From Ilex aquifolium (Eukaryota > Streptophyta > Magnoliopsida > Aquifoliales > Aquifoliaceae), in the NCBI GenBank assembly GCA_951799425.1, contig OX637399.1:35499701-35563700 (forward strand): a stretch of 64,000 nt of DNA, given 5' to 3'. The notes beneath the pieces were generated by a model. That model did no database searches. It was not told the origin of the DNA and saw only the letters and a program-made list of their open reading frames with translations. The position numbers were made by a program, and so were the translations under genes. Within the stretch, counting starts at the first letter, position 1; the number at the start of each line of letters is the position of its first letter. This document shows positions 10,989 through 22,300 of this stretch, piece by piece.

Positions 10989-13034
10989 TGTCACGCCCCA
11001 TCCCGATCTCCCAAGGATGAGAAACGACTAGGTCTTTGATACACCTATTTACATATATATAATCTAGATTAATAAAACACTAATTAATCCCACAGGTGCA
11101 AAAATACCACCCACCACCTTAGTCCATAAGCATGATAGTAAACCTGTCTCATAACCTGTACCAAATATAATACATGTACCAACTGTTTGTTTCCAAGGTT
11201 ATAGACAGATACAAAATCTCACACCCACATAGCATACATCACAAAGTATGCCTGTTGAGTCTGTTTACAAAAATATACTATTAACCTGCTATAATACTTT
11301 CTCATTTAACGTAATATACAACCCAACAAATAATTATATAGTCCCTCAACCTGTATCATTTACTCATTTAAAACTAAGTACCTAACGAACAGAATATCAT
11401 ACTAACGTTATACAAAACTCAACCGATTTGACAGTGGACTGATTTGTGTCTCCCTCTCTTGTACCTTAAAAGGGAAAGCTATAGGGGTGTGAGCTAAACC
11501 ACGCGCTCAGTGAGTATACATGCCATATATGCAATGAAAATGATAATAATACACAAAAGTAAGTAAATACTATGTAAATACACGTATCAAACAACAACAT
11601 CAATCAAATTCCAAAGAATTCAGAAGCCACAACACAAATCCATACTACTGCTCATCGGGTAATTGATCCCACATGGATCCGTGTCTCCCGAACCTCCCGG
11701 GAACACCACAGTGCTAGCACACCATTGCACGCCCAGTGATCAGGCATCGACGCCCCTGTCTCAAACAGTGCGCCACATTCCACAATACACAATACACAAT
11801 ACAAAGCATCATCCAATCACATAAGCACATAGCACATAATCCTGGAGAAATGCTATTAAATTCTATCAACTAACATTATCTTATAATAGCATTTTCAAAA
11901 CATATAAAGATATACACCCACTTCAAATATACCGATCTACGGCTCTTCGGTTCTATCGGTGGATCTTCCAAGTGTTATCGTATTAATTCCAACCCCGGCT
12001 GTTTCACCCGTTGCACCTAACACATTCGTAATTACAATATCAATATGTTTATCACATTTACATACACTAATGCATGCAAAATAATGCACCCAAAGTGCCC
12101 CAGAATCCCAGTTACCGCACTGTTCACTCACATACTCCCTAAATCATGCAAATCAGGCCTTTAATTGAAACCTTAAACACCCAATTTCACTCCCAAAATT
12201 TTGGTTTCAACCTAGCCCACGAAATGCATCTCGAACGTCTCAAAGGGTCATTTTCCACACTTTTCTCACATTTAATTTAATACCCATTTGGAACCTATCT
12301 TTAACAGCCTATTAATTATGCTAAATACACTTAATTTAAACTCACAAAAATATGTTTTGAAATTAAACTAAAACAGTCCATACATAAAATTAACTACAAC
12401 AATCCATGAAATTAAATTAAAATAGTCACTAGTTCCAAATAAAACAACCCACATAATTACGTACATACTAAAATTAATCACTCACACATACTTAACATTT
12501 ATCTCACATACCACACTCTAAAATGAACACACACACCCTTACCTTCTTCTTGTTTCCTTCTTATTTTTGGTTTGGCATGGAGTCCCCCATGTTCCTCTTT
12601 CTTTCTTTCTTCTTTCCTCTTTTTTTTTTTTTTTTTTCTTTGTTCTTCCTCTCTTTTACTCTCCCTCACTCACGGTTTCTTATAACCAGAACACACACAC
12701 ACACTTGTTTGTCTTTTAAAATACATTCACTTTACTACATATTAAAGTACACACACACATTGTTTCATGCATTACACACACACACACGCGTCACAGACCC
12801 ACACATGCACTTAATCCTTTAAAATGACCCACCACCATATATTTGACACATGTGTAAAAATATCTTATCAAACTTTAATAATTCCACTTATCTCCCACTA
12901 AATTCTTAAGTGATTTTAAAATTAACCCAATACTATTTTCGTACACAAAATTCTATCTAATAAGTAATTTCGCATAATTACAATTGTCCACATAATTATG
13001 CTAATATGCATGCAATGCATGATCGGGTCTCACA
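10989..13034 (-). repeat. 5' LTR of the Ty3/gypsy element
   Basis: Right terminal repeat, the 5' LTR for this minus-strand element; it would carry the promoter. It begins TGTCACGCCCC and ends GTCTCACA. Compared with the left LTR it shows scattered substitutions, many C/T or G/A, and indels in the CA and T tracts. Divergence is several percent at the outer edge, less elsewhere. Confidence 0.95.
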
Positions 13035-13790
13035 CTTATTCTTGCTAGTTGGTCTGTAATTATACTTCTTGTTATACCATGATTCTATGTCGTGTTTGTT
13101 ATGATATGTCATTGGATTGCCACTTTGTGACAAATAGGGAAGAATATTTTGGGATGACTTGATTATGTACCATGTTTGTTATGGCATGTCATTAGTTTGT
13201 CACTTTTGTGACAAAAAAAGGGAGAATATTTTGAGTACATTTGGGATAGTTTGATGAGTTTTTCTCTTGACTAGCTTGACTGAGTTGTATGTGATTCGAG
13301 TAAGGGGGGTTTGTTCTAATACTCGGGGGAGTAGTTACACAAACTTGATAGGATGTCACATATTTTACACTTGTTATTTTAATTGTGAACACTAACTAAA
13401 GGGGAGAACTTGTTATGTATTGTCATTGCTATATCTGTAGGTTCTCGAGCATATTGGATAAAATAGTTCTTATATATGTTACATATTTGCACTCGTTTGC
13501 TATTAACATGAATATACCCTATGTTTTTTCTTAGTAATTTCACATACATGTCATTATGTTATGTCTTTCACGAGGTATTGGTTTTAGTGGTAATGTGCAG
13601 GACTATGATCTTCAAAGTTACATCTAAAGATAGCTCTTGTACTTAAAGATTAGGGACTTATGTACTAGTGTTGACATTTGTTTACAATTCGTTTTATTCG
13701 ATGATTTGCGGGTTATAAACTTAATTTCTTATTTTTATATTTTGTCACGAAATTGTCAAAGGGAGAAATTGTTAGATCATGTTTTATAAT
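13035..13790 (+). mobile_element. 3' part of the old retroelement split by the gypsy insertion
   Basis: This stretch continues the sequence that stops at 4095, the two being joined by the CTTAT duplication. It holds an imperfect tandem repeat of about 75 bp (near 13092-13165 and 13167-13235, sharing GTTTGTTATG, TGTCATT and the GGGA-GAATATTTTG ends). It also holds a purine run AAAGGGAGAAA (13758-13768) followed by TGTTAGATCA. That arrangement looks like a polypurine tract next to the start of a 3' LTR. No intact frame remains. Confidence 0.45.
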
Positions 13791-13859
13791 TGACTAATTT
13801 CATGAAGTTCATGTAAATCTCAACCTATTTCATAGTCATAATGCTCCAACGATGAAGAT

Positions 13860-14125
13860 TCGAAAACGTCAAATAGAAGGGAGGAGATCATCTTTAAGTT
13901 ACATCAAACATATTCTCCGTATGCACCTTCTTATTTAGGACAAATGTCATTACCTTAGAGACTTAAGAACCCTTGATTTAATTTATTAGACTTAAGGATG
14001 ATTAGTAGTATTAAAACGGAATCGGTTTTCATCCGTGTTTGCGTCAAATGGAAGGGAGAAGATCATGCTTCAAGCTATATCAAACGTACTCTCCGTCTAC
14101 AGCTTCTTGCTTAGGACAAAAATAA
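13860..14125. repeat. Diverged direct repeat, about 180 bp apart
   Basis: The segment near 13868-13943 (GTCAAATAGAAGGGAGGAGA through CTTATTTAGGACAAA) recurs in diverged form near 14043-14121 (GTCAAATGGAAGGGAGAAGA through CTTGCTTAGGACAAA). It may be an internal duplication in the presumed LTR of the old element. Confidence 0.5.
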
Positions 14126-15498
14126 TAACCCTAATTTTTTGCATGCTTCCAAAATTAAGTATTCAATCGATCCATAAAGCACGTTATAGTGGTTTTGCCC
14201 ACTCGGCCTACCTCAACTCTTTCCACACCCAGTATTGGCTTACTCCAGTAATTAGGGATTTAAAGCGAAACCCAATAAACTTGTGATTACAATCGGATGA
14301 ATCTAGTAGTCCACGGCGGCAAGTCCTCACAAGGCCATATATACCAACAGCCTAGCAGTCCACTGCCTAATTGCACCAACACAAACTCAACTCATTATAG
14401 GACTTAGAAGAATACTTTCCTTTGAAGAAACCTAAGTAGTAAAAGAAGGCAGCTTTGCAACTTTTCTTCTCAAGCTTCAGGTTCTTCTAGGATGGAAGGG
14501 AAAATACGAAATCTTTACTTTTTTCTATCCTAGTAGACTTGAAAGTAGGGTTGTCAACGGATCTAATCTTGATCTGCTCAAATCCAATCTGTTTACTTGA
14601 CGAATTTTAAAATCTTAATTCATATCTGCATCCGTTAATAATTGGATATGTGACCCGATTATCTAATTTGATCTAAAAATTTAAATTCAAACAAAATTTC
14701 ATAAAAAATTAATAATTTTATCAAATTTCAGTTAACTTTCAAACTAATTTAATCAACAAATCATTTTATTCAATAATTTCTATTTAATTTCATGTCATTG
14801 TCATTATTAATCTAATTAAATATGTATGTACATGTCTTTGGTCGATAGTTTTCTCCCTTTTATCACACAAATAAGCTTCTAGTTTACTTCTCTCTTTCTC
14901 TCTCTGCTCTTTTTTCCAGTTCCAATGTACTTAATTTTTTTTTCAAAGGTTTCAAGCAGCCAAACAAATAAGTTTAAATTCCCTTATAATGATTTATTTT
15001 CCTTCCTGTTTTAATTACTTAACTGACATGCGTGCGAAGAAACCATTGCTCCACGAGTCCAATGGCAATCATCTCCAATGACAACAAAAAAATTTCCACA
15101 AAGATGCATCTAAAATGATAGGTAAAATACTAACTGCCGCAAGTTTCAAAGTTCACATTAGAAGCATTTTATCAAAGAAACTGTACATTTTCCTGCACGG
15201 GCACACATCAGGTAACTTCATTGGGGGTATTTTACTCAGTTAACACTCACTGGTATTTGTGCAGGTAACGATGCCAAAAGTTACTTGTACATGTATTTTA
15301 AGATTAACCTGTTGAGTGCTACCTTATGGCAGCAAATCGCCACAAGAAAAAGGGAAATGAGGTGTGCAGAAGAAGGGTGTCTATCAAACGAACTCTAGGT
15401 AAAGATAAAAGATCATAAATAGCCAAAAAGAATTTCTATGTCTAGACAACAAGCCTATTAATATACAAAATAATACAGAGCCCAATACTTCCAAGCTT
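14126..15498. other. Flank including the CID gene's 3' UTR; no other gene
   Basis: No protein-coding frame is convincing. The right end (from 15498 leftward) must contain the 3' UTR of the minus-strand CID gene. A minus-strand AATAAA (forward TTTATT near 14993) is one possible poly(A) signal, giving a 3' UTR of about 500 nt, but this is a guess. The stretch 14545-14860 is AT-rich and resembles one end of a degenerate MITE. Confidence 0.35.
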
Positions 15499-16353
15499 TT
15501 ACTGCCGAGGTACAGGTGGTGGTGTTGGCTGATGGCTTTGCCCATAGAATCCTATACCTGGAGGACGGTAATACCCACTGTTGGCAGGTGGTTGCTGCTG
15601 CTGCTGCTGAGACAGTGGCTGTGGAGGTGGCTGAGGAACTGGCCTCGCCAATCCCATTGCCATATGGGAAGACAGTGGAGGTGGAGGCGGGAGGTTGTTA
15701 GCACCATATCCATAGGGCATAACCCCCATCATCAGACCAGCAGATTGTACAAATTGATTTGCTGGGGAATTTGCAGTAGGTATAGGTGGTGGAGGTGGTG
15801 GTGGTGGAAATGGAGCTTGTATCTGGTTGGCTTGGGGAATGGGTTGCATACTTGTAGGTGGTGCAAGTGGCATATTTGTCATTGGTTGCTGTTGTGCAGA
15901 ACTATAATAGGGTGAATTACCCAGCTCAGAACTATTAACATCGGAAACAGGCATCTGTTTGTCAAGTTTGGGCCTTTTTTCTGGGGAAAACATTTGTAAA
16001 CCAGCAGTGAATCCAGTTGATTTCAAGCCACCACTCAGAGAGGCTGCCTCTTCTGCGACAAGGGATGACAGAACAGAGGTAAGCATCTGCGCAGAGGATG
16101 TAGAAGCAGCAAGCTTAGCAGCAACTGCAGCTGCTGCTGCCTTTTTATAATCCTCTTCAGTAGTTTTTGAAGTTGTAAGAGAAATCACAGGTTGGGACGC
16201 TGGAGGCAGAGGAGTGCTGGTAAGTTGAACTGAAGACAGGTTGAATTCAACTGCCCTCGTGGCTTCCATTGATGGGTTAGTAGTAGTCGGAAGAGGTTGT
16301 GCTGTCAGTCTCTGCCTCATATTTATTGAATGCTCGATTTGACCCCTAGCAAC
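15499..16353 (-). CDS. CID gene, coding exon 7 (low-complexity C-terminal half)
   Basis: 855 nt including TAA. The true start is the acceptor GTGCAG followed by VARGQIEHSINMRQRL, not the in-frame ATG at 16383, which lies in the intron. It encodes 284 residues: an Ala-rich helix (KKAAAAAVAAKLAASTSSAQ), a segment with a basic patch (FSPEKRPKLDKQ), a run of eight Pro, a (P)n(Q)n tract and a Pro-rich end (PTPPPVPRQ). The tract composition suggests a disordered interaction tail. Confidence 0.92.
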   Translation of the reverse strand, partial: VARGQIEHSINMRQRLTAQPLPTTTNPSMEATRAVEFNLSSVQLTSTPLPPASQPVISLTTSKTTEEDYKKAAAAAVAAKLAASTSSAQMLTSVLSSLVAEEAASLSGGLKSTGFTAGLQMFSPEKRPKLDKQMPVSDVNSSELGNSPYYSSAQQQPMTNMPLAPPTSMQPIPQANQIQAPFPPPPPPPPIPTANSPANQFVQSAGLMMGVMPYGYGANNLPPPPPLSSHMAMGLARPVPQPPPQPLSQQQQQQPPANSGYYRPPGIGFYGQSHQPTPPPVPRQ

Positions 16354-19300
16354 CTGCACATCCATTGAAAATGCCATGTTCATCCAAGAAAAGCTACTAA
16401 ATTCCGCTGTATATTAACAGGTTAAATCAAACAAAAGATGTATAGGATCTATTCTAAAGGAACCATCACAATGATTCACACATGCACCAATTAATATTCA
16501 TTGTCAAGGAGCTAACTATGTGATCTGAGAGAGGTGATCCAGATGAATTTTCATCAATTAACTTCACCAGAGTAGAAATTTTTGTAAATGTAGTTCGAGT
16601 ATTGCAGATAAAACAGCCACAATAGGGGTCGTAACTCTAACAGTCATGTCAGAATACAACAACTATTAAAAAGCTAATGGATATGCATCTTGAAGCACAT
16701 GCTCATCACCATGCAACCATTACTGCAAGGGAATTTGTGCTTGTATCTAGAGGTAAATTGCGAGGAATAATCCTACTTGTATTTTATTTGGGGACCTAAT
16801 GCATTGGGATCACTTGATTGATAGTGGACTTCATCTTACACTGGGACCCACTCCCAATCCACAGATCATAATGCATTAGGTCCTCGCATTACGTCCCCTA
16901 ATTATGTCCCACTCAATTGCAAGTAATCATAGCTCATTAGACATTTAAACTTGAAACATTGTACAAGCTAATAGCTCTTATTTTGAATTTCTGTTTTTTT
17001 CCATCCCTTTTAGGATACAAATAGAAAGTTGTTCTTCAGTCCCAGTGCAAAGCAAAAAAAAAAAACATTTGTTTCCTCGTCGTGTAGCACAACAAAAAAA
17101 AATTAGAATTTGTAATTCTACTCAGGCACTTTTACTTCCAGGGGAAAAGGGGCATAATAATTCATTAATCTACACTTTAATAAAGAAGATTGCTTCTTTT
17201 AGGTGTCCATAATAATATTCCGGGTGATGACCCAGATATCTATATCTATAGTAGTACTTCTAAATATCACTAAATTAAAAACCTTTTGAAGGACTTTTAT
17301 ACCCTTAAAAATACACACAATGACAAGTTGACAACACAATCAAGAAGACGTGCATGTTCATGTTCTTTTAAAACTGTTAGGTGATGCCTCCACAAATTGT
17401 CACTGATCACCATTTAGATCCTGGCAATTGAATTTTTTAATTCAATCTCCAATCAATTTATCCTTTCATATTCTTGGTTTGTCCATGTACATATACTTAA
17501 TTGGACGTCTTACACATCCTTTCTCTTCTCCCCCCTTTTTAAATCTCAAACATAAACATCTATAATCATTTCAGAATAAATAAAAACTTCATCCCATGGA
17601 CGATGTTATCCCAAACTTATCTCGAACTATTGGCGTTTCATATCATTATAAAAAAACTTCAATTTTGAAACCCTCCCAATCTGGCCCCTCACTCATGCCC
17701 TAAATCAAATGCTCCCTCACGCCCTAAATCAGACGCCAACTCTATCTCTCTCTCCTCCCCACCCCTCTTCCTTTTGCCAATGACCCCGCACAACCACTGT
17801 TAAATATCATCAAACTAGGACAAGAGATAAAAGTGAGAAAATAGAGAATGATATTACCGCTCATTAGTCTGCATTATAGTTTAATAGAAAAATACATACA
17901 AGAGGTCCTTATATAGTAGGGCAACATAAAAGAAAACAAAAGACTAAACTATCCCTAAGACTAAATATACTAACTACTCTAATACCCTTCCTCAAACTCA
18001 TGATGTCGTAGCAGAAAACATCAAGAGTTTACCAAGCAAAAAACAAAAGCGAGTAAAAGTATGCGATTTTGTGAACAAATCTGCTAACTGTATAGTAGAA
18101 GAAAGAAGGGAGGGAGATAGTGCCCAGCTGCAGATGATGACGCACAAAGTGGCAATCAATCTCAATATGCTTTGTGCGCTCATGAAGACTGAGTTATAAG
18201 AACTCTGAATGGCACTAGTGTTATCACAATACATAGGAATTGACGCAGATAACATGATGCCAACATCAGCAAGGAGCCATCGTAACCAAACTATCTCAAC
18301 TGCAGTAGACGTCATACCACGATATTCAGCTTCAGCAGATGAACGATAAATAACAGTTTACTTCTTACTTTTCCAAGAAATAAGAGAATCACCGACGAAA
18401 AGGTAGAAGTCAGTAGTGGACTTACAGTCCCTGAGTTTCATAGAGGAGGAGGAAAATAACAAACTCTAATGCAGAGTACCTCGAAAATACCGAAAAATAC
18501 AAAGAACAGCAGCCCAGTGAACAGTTATGGGTGAGACAATAAATTGACTAACAAAATGAACAGCATAGGAGATATTCGGACGAGTGAATGTAAGATATAC
18601 TAAACTCCCAACAATAGCACGATAGAGTGTAGGATCAGACAAGGAGTAACGAACATTGAACTCTAAAGGTGTTTCAATTGTCCGATTTTCTGATAAATGG
18701 GCTTGTTGAATAACTTCTGAAGTATAATTAGACTGAGAGAGAAGATAACCTTTATCCGAGGAAGCAATCTCAATACCCAAGCTGCCCCAAATCTTTCATC
18801 ACAAAATGGTCTTGCAACTGAGTTTTTAATAAGCATATACCAACAGTTTCATCATCCATAATAATCATATCATTAACATATAGTCAGAAAATAATAGAAT
18901 CTAAGAAAGTAGACCGTAAAAAGAGAGCAGAATCATGGTCACTAGCACGAAAACCTAAGTCGCAGACAACCGAAGAAAATTTGACAAACCATGCCCTAGA
19001 CGTCTATTTAAGGCCATATAAAGCTCGGTGAAGTCGACATACTTGCCTAGGATTATCAGATAATCCAAGATGAGGAGTCATAAAAACCTCTTCACTTAAA
19101 TCTTTATAAAGAAAGACATTTTTCATATCCATTTGAGACAAACTCCATCGGCGAATAGTAACAACTTCAATCACTGTGCGAACAGTGGTTATCTTCGCAA
19201 AAGGGGTAAAAGTCTCATCATAGTCTAGGTCATACTCCTGAGTAAAACTCTTGGCTACTAATTGAGCTTTATACCGTTCCTTAGAACCGTCAGACCTGGT

Positions 19301-22300
19301 TTTTATCTTATAAACCCACGTACGACCAATGGTGCGTTTACCGGGTGGTAAAGGCACTAGCTCCCAAGCTCTGCTCTTATGTAAGGTAGACAACTCCTCA
19401 TCTATAACCTTTTTCCAAAGTGGATAAAGTAAAGTCCCCTTGTAGGAAGTGGGTTCAGAGAGGGAGTGAATAAAAAAAAGGAAAGAACAAAAGTCAAGAG
19501 AATAACAAGTATTACTCAAACCAAACTTGTCTGGATATTTGCGAGAGTGTTGAGGATAGCGCGGGGTATGATCCACAGTATCTGAACCTGATTGGGTGGC
19601 AGGAGGAGAGAGGGGAGACACCACATCCGTAGAGGAGATAGCTGGATTCATGCGAATATATGTATGCACAATAGGGGGACGAGTGATGGGTAACTCAGAA
19701 GAGGAAGGTACATCAGAAACAATCTTATCACCAATAAAAGTGTTAAGAGGGAACATCAACTAGAAATGGATCAATGTAAATGAGATCAGATTTATACAAA
19801 TGTGATGAACTAGATAGAATAGAAAATAAGGGAATATGCTCCATGAAATCAACATGATGAGAGACAGAATTTGTGTGAAACAGGACAATATCAACGATAC
19901 CCTTTTTGACTCCCACCACAACCAAGAAAAACACATAAAGCTGAACGAGCAGAGAGCTTAGTACGAAGAGTAATAGGAAGCAAAACAAAATAGGTGCATC
20001 CAAATACACGCAAAGAGAAATAATCAGGTGACTTACCACAGTTTTTCGAATGGAGAAATTCCAGAAATGATAACAGTGGAAATTGAATTAATCAGATGGA
20101 CCGCGGCAAGAACTGCTTCCCCCTAAAAAGAACTTGGGACATTTGCTGACAGCAAGAGAGTGTGTTGTCTCCATAATATATTGGTGTTTGTGCTCTTCTT
20201 CACCATTTTGTTCAGGTGTGTCGATACAGGAAGATTGTCAAACAGTGCCATCAGATTTTAATAGATCACGAAAAAAATTGAAAGAATATTCTCCTCCTTG
20301 ATCACATCGAAAACATTTAACAATAAATGAATATTGAGTACGTATCATAGCACGAAAAGCAATGAATACAGAAAAGAATTCAAAACAATACTTCAAAAGA
20401 TAAACCCAACAAAACTTAGTATAATTATTAATGAAAGAGACATAATATTTAGACCCTCCTTCTGTAGGAACAAGAGCCGGTCCCCAAACATTAGAATGAA
20501 CCAGATCAAAAGGTGCAAGTGAGCTAGTGGAACTTTGATTAAAAAGTAATGCAGTAAATTTAGCTAACTTGCATCCACTATAACTGGAAATATCATGGCA
20601 CTCTAAATTACCCAAATGACCAGTAGAGGTTAAAAATTTTAAACGAGAGTGAGACACATAACCAAGACGAGAATGCCACAAATAAAAACTAGAAGACTGT
20701 AGACTCATATGAAAACAAGATACATCAACAATAGAATCAACAATATCAAGAATATATAATTCATCTAACACATACAATCCTCCCTTTCTATACGGCATGT
20801 CTCAATCAGCTTCTTAAAACGTAGATCCTATACAATACAACTAGAAGAGGAAAAATAAATTGAAAATCCAGAGTCAAATATAGGCGGTGCCAGTAGGACC
20901 CGAAGTGAACGAACATATAGAAGGTGAGATGGAAAGAGTATTAGGTTGTTAAAAGAGCTTTGACAATTGATCAACAACCTTAGTCAATTTTAAACTAATG
21001 GATAGATGAGAGTCATAATTGTCACTCGCCAGAAATAACAACAATCAAATCAACTAAACCAATTCCAAACCACAAATCCCAAGACAACAACCAGGAAGGT
21101 TCAAGGGAACCAAAGCTCACAAGAAAGCACTAATGTGGCAAATCTGGCGACACCCTTATGCCCCAAGGATTAATTAGCTCCACATATAATCTAGAAGAGA
21201 TAAAAGAGAGAAAACAGAGAATGATATTACGGCTCATTAGTCTGCATTACAACTTATTAGAAAAATACATACAAGAGACCCTTATATAGTGGGGCAACAT
21301 AAAAGAAATCAAAAGACTAAGCTACCCCTAAGACTAAATGTGCTAACTACTCTAACAACAACCACCTCTATACAGCCACCGCCTCCACAGCGAACGATAG
21401 TAGTATTACCCAGGTAACACACACACACACACTCTTTCTCTCTCTCTCTCTCTCTCTTCGCTTCAATTAATTTGCCACCATAGCCACACCAACCACCACC
21501 ACTCCTCCCCTCTTCGCCACTGCCACATCCAAACCTAGCGTACGATCAACGCACACACCCATATACTTCTGTGTACAACATTCATACCCCACACCAAAGT
21601 GGATCTCCTTTAGCCTTAAAGCTCCACCACCATGAATTCCTCAACCCACCTGCAACCCAAAATCCCCACTGGCACAAAGTCCCTTCAATGGCCTAGCCAC
21701 CGTGAATTGTCCACCCCATCCAACTGTCTCTCTCTCTCACACACCCCGCCCTTTGTTTTTCACCCACACACACCCTCTGTCTTTCACACAAATACACAAC
21801 ACATAACACACTGTTGAACACACAACACACATTCTTTTGTTTTTTTATTTTGATTGTGTTTGACTGTAATTAGGTTCAGTCTGAACCACAGCTACCACAA
21901 TGTAGCAAAATTTCTCAAAGAGCTACAAACATCATGAGTTCGAAATGATGGGTTTGATAGGATTTTTTTGGATAAGTATAGTTCCTGTCATGGTTGTTTT
22001 TGCAATGCTGCGGGCGATACTACTGCACAATTGAAGCCGTGATCACATCATTTGGACAATATGCTGGAAGGTAATTTGTTTGAACCAACACATTTTTTCC
22101 AATGCCATCGTTTGGTCCCTGTTCAGTTGTTGTGCTTCTGTGCCTTTTATATAATTACACAACTTATTGATTGGAACAAATCAATTCATCTACGATTGCC
22201 TACATGTTTAATCTTTCACCCTATGGTTGTCTTTGTACATAATGAGTTTCATATGAAAAGTTTAAGGGGTGACTGACCCCTATGGTTCAAATCCAGTTCT

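Larger units (their letters stand above)
4096..13034 (-). mobile_element. Ty3/gypsy LTR retrotransposon (chromovirus, Tekay/Del-like), nearly complete
   Basis: An 8.9 kb element in minus orientation. LTRs of 2021 bp (4096-6116) and 2046 bp (10989-13034) start TGTCA and end TCACA and are flanked by the perfect 5-bp duplication CTTAT (4091-4095, 13035-13039). The primer binding site matches initiator tRNA-Met, and a polypurine tract lies at the 3' LTR. Internal order is gag, protease, RT, RNase H, integrase and a chromodomain-like tail, the Ty3/gypsy order. Pol is broken by several stops and at least two frameshifts, and the LTRs differ by visible substitutions and indels, so it is not recent. 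It inserted into an older plus-strand retroelement downstream of the CID gene's 3' end. Confidence 0.95.
17798..21357 (-). mobile_element. Ty1/copia retrotransposon, internally deleted
   Basis: Short LTRs (17798-17984 and about 21185-21357) in minus orientation, flanked by the perfect direct repeat ACAACCAC (17790-17797 and 21358-21365). That is longer than the usual 5 bp, so part may be chance. At 3.56 kb it is shorter than typical copia elements of 4.5-5 kb. Integrase, RT and RNase H remnants are present in copia order, but no gag, zinc knuckle, protease or primer binding site is recognisable. All frames carry stops. Confidence 0.88.
17239..22023 (+). mobile_element. Possible Helitron-like segment carrying a nested copia element
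   Basis: The left end reads TCTATATCTATAGTAGTACT, similar to the better supported Helitron-like start at 53064 (TCTATATAATAAAGTAGAGC). A TC/CCACC-rich gene-like stretch lies on both sides of the nested copia element. The proposed right end (GCAATGCTGCGGGCGATACTACT) is GC-rich like Helitron 3' ends but lacks a clear CTRR. Borders are uncertain; it may simply be unrelated repeats. Confidence 0.3.

Noticed and set aside
15532..15915. 127-codon plus-strand frame rich in Trp and Arg
   Set aside because: It is the antisense shadow of the Pro/Gln-rich last exon of the CID gene; composition follows from CCN/CAG codons read backwards.
16354..16383. In-frame ATG at 16383 as the start of a separate 294-residue protein
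   Set aside because: The upstream 10 codons lie before a good acceptor (GTGCAG) that joins exon 6 in phase. Family comparison places the coding start of this exon at 16353.
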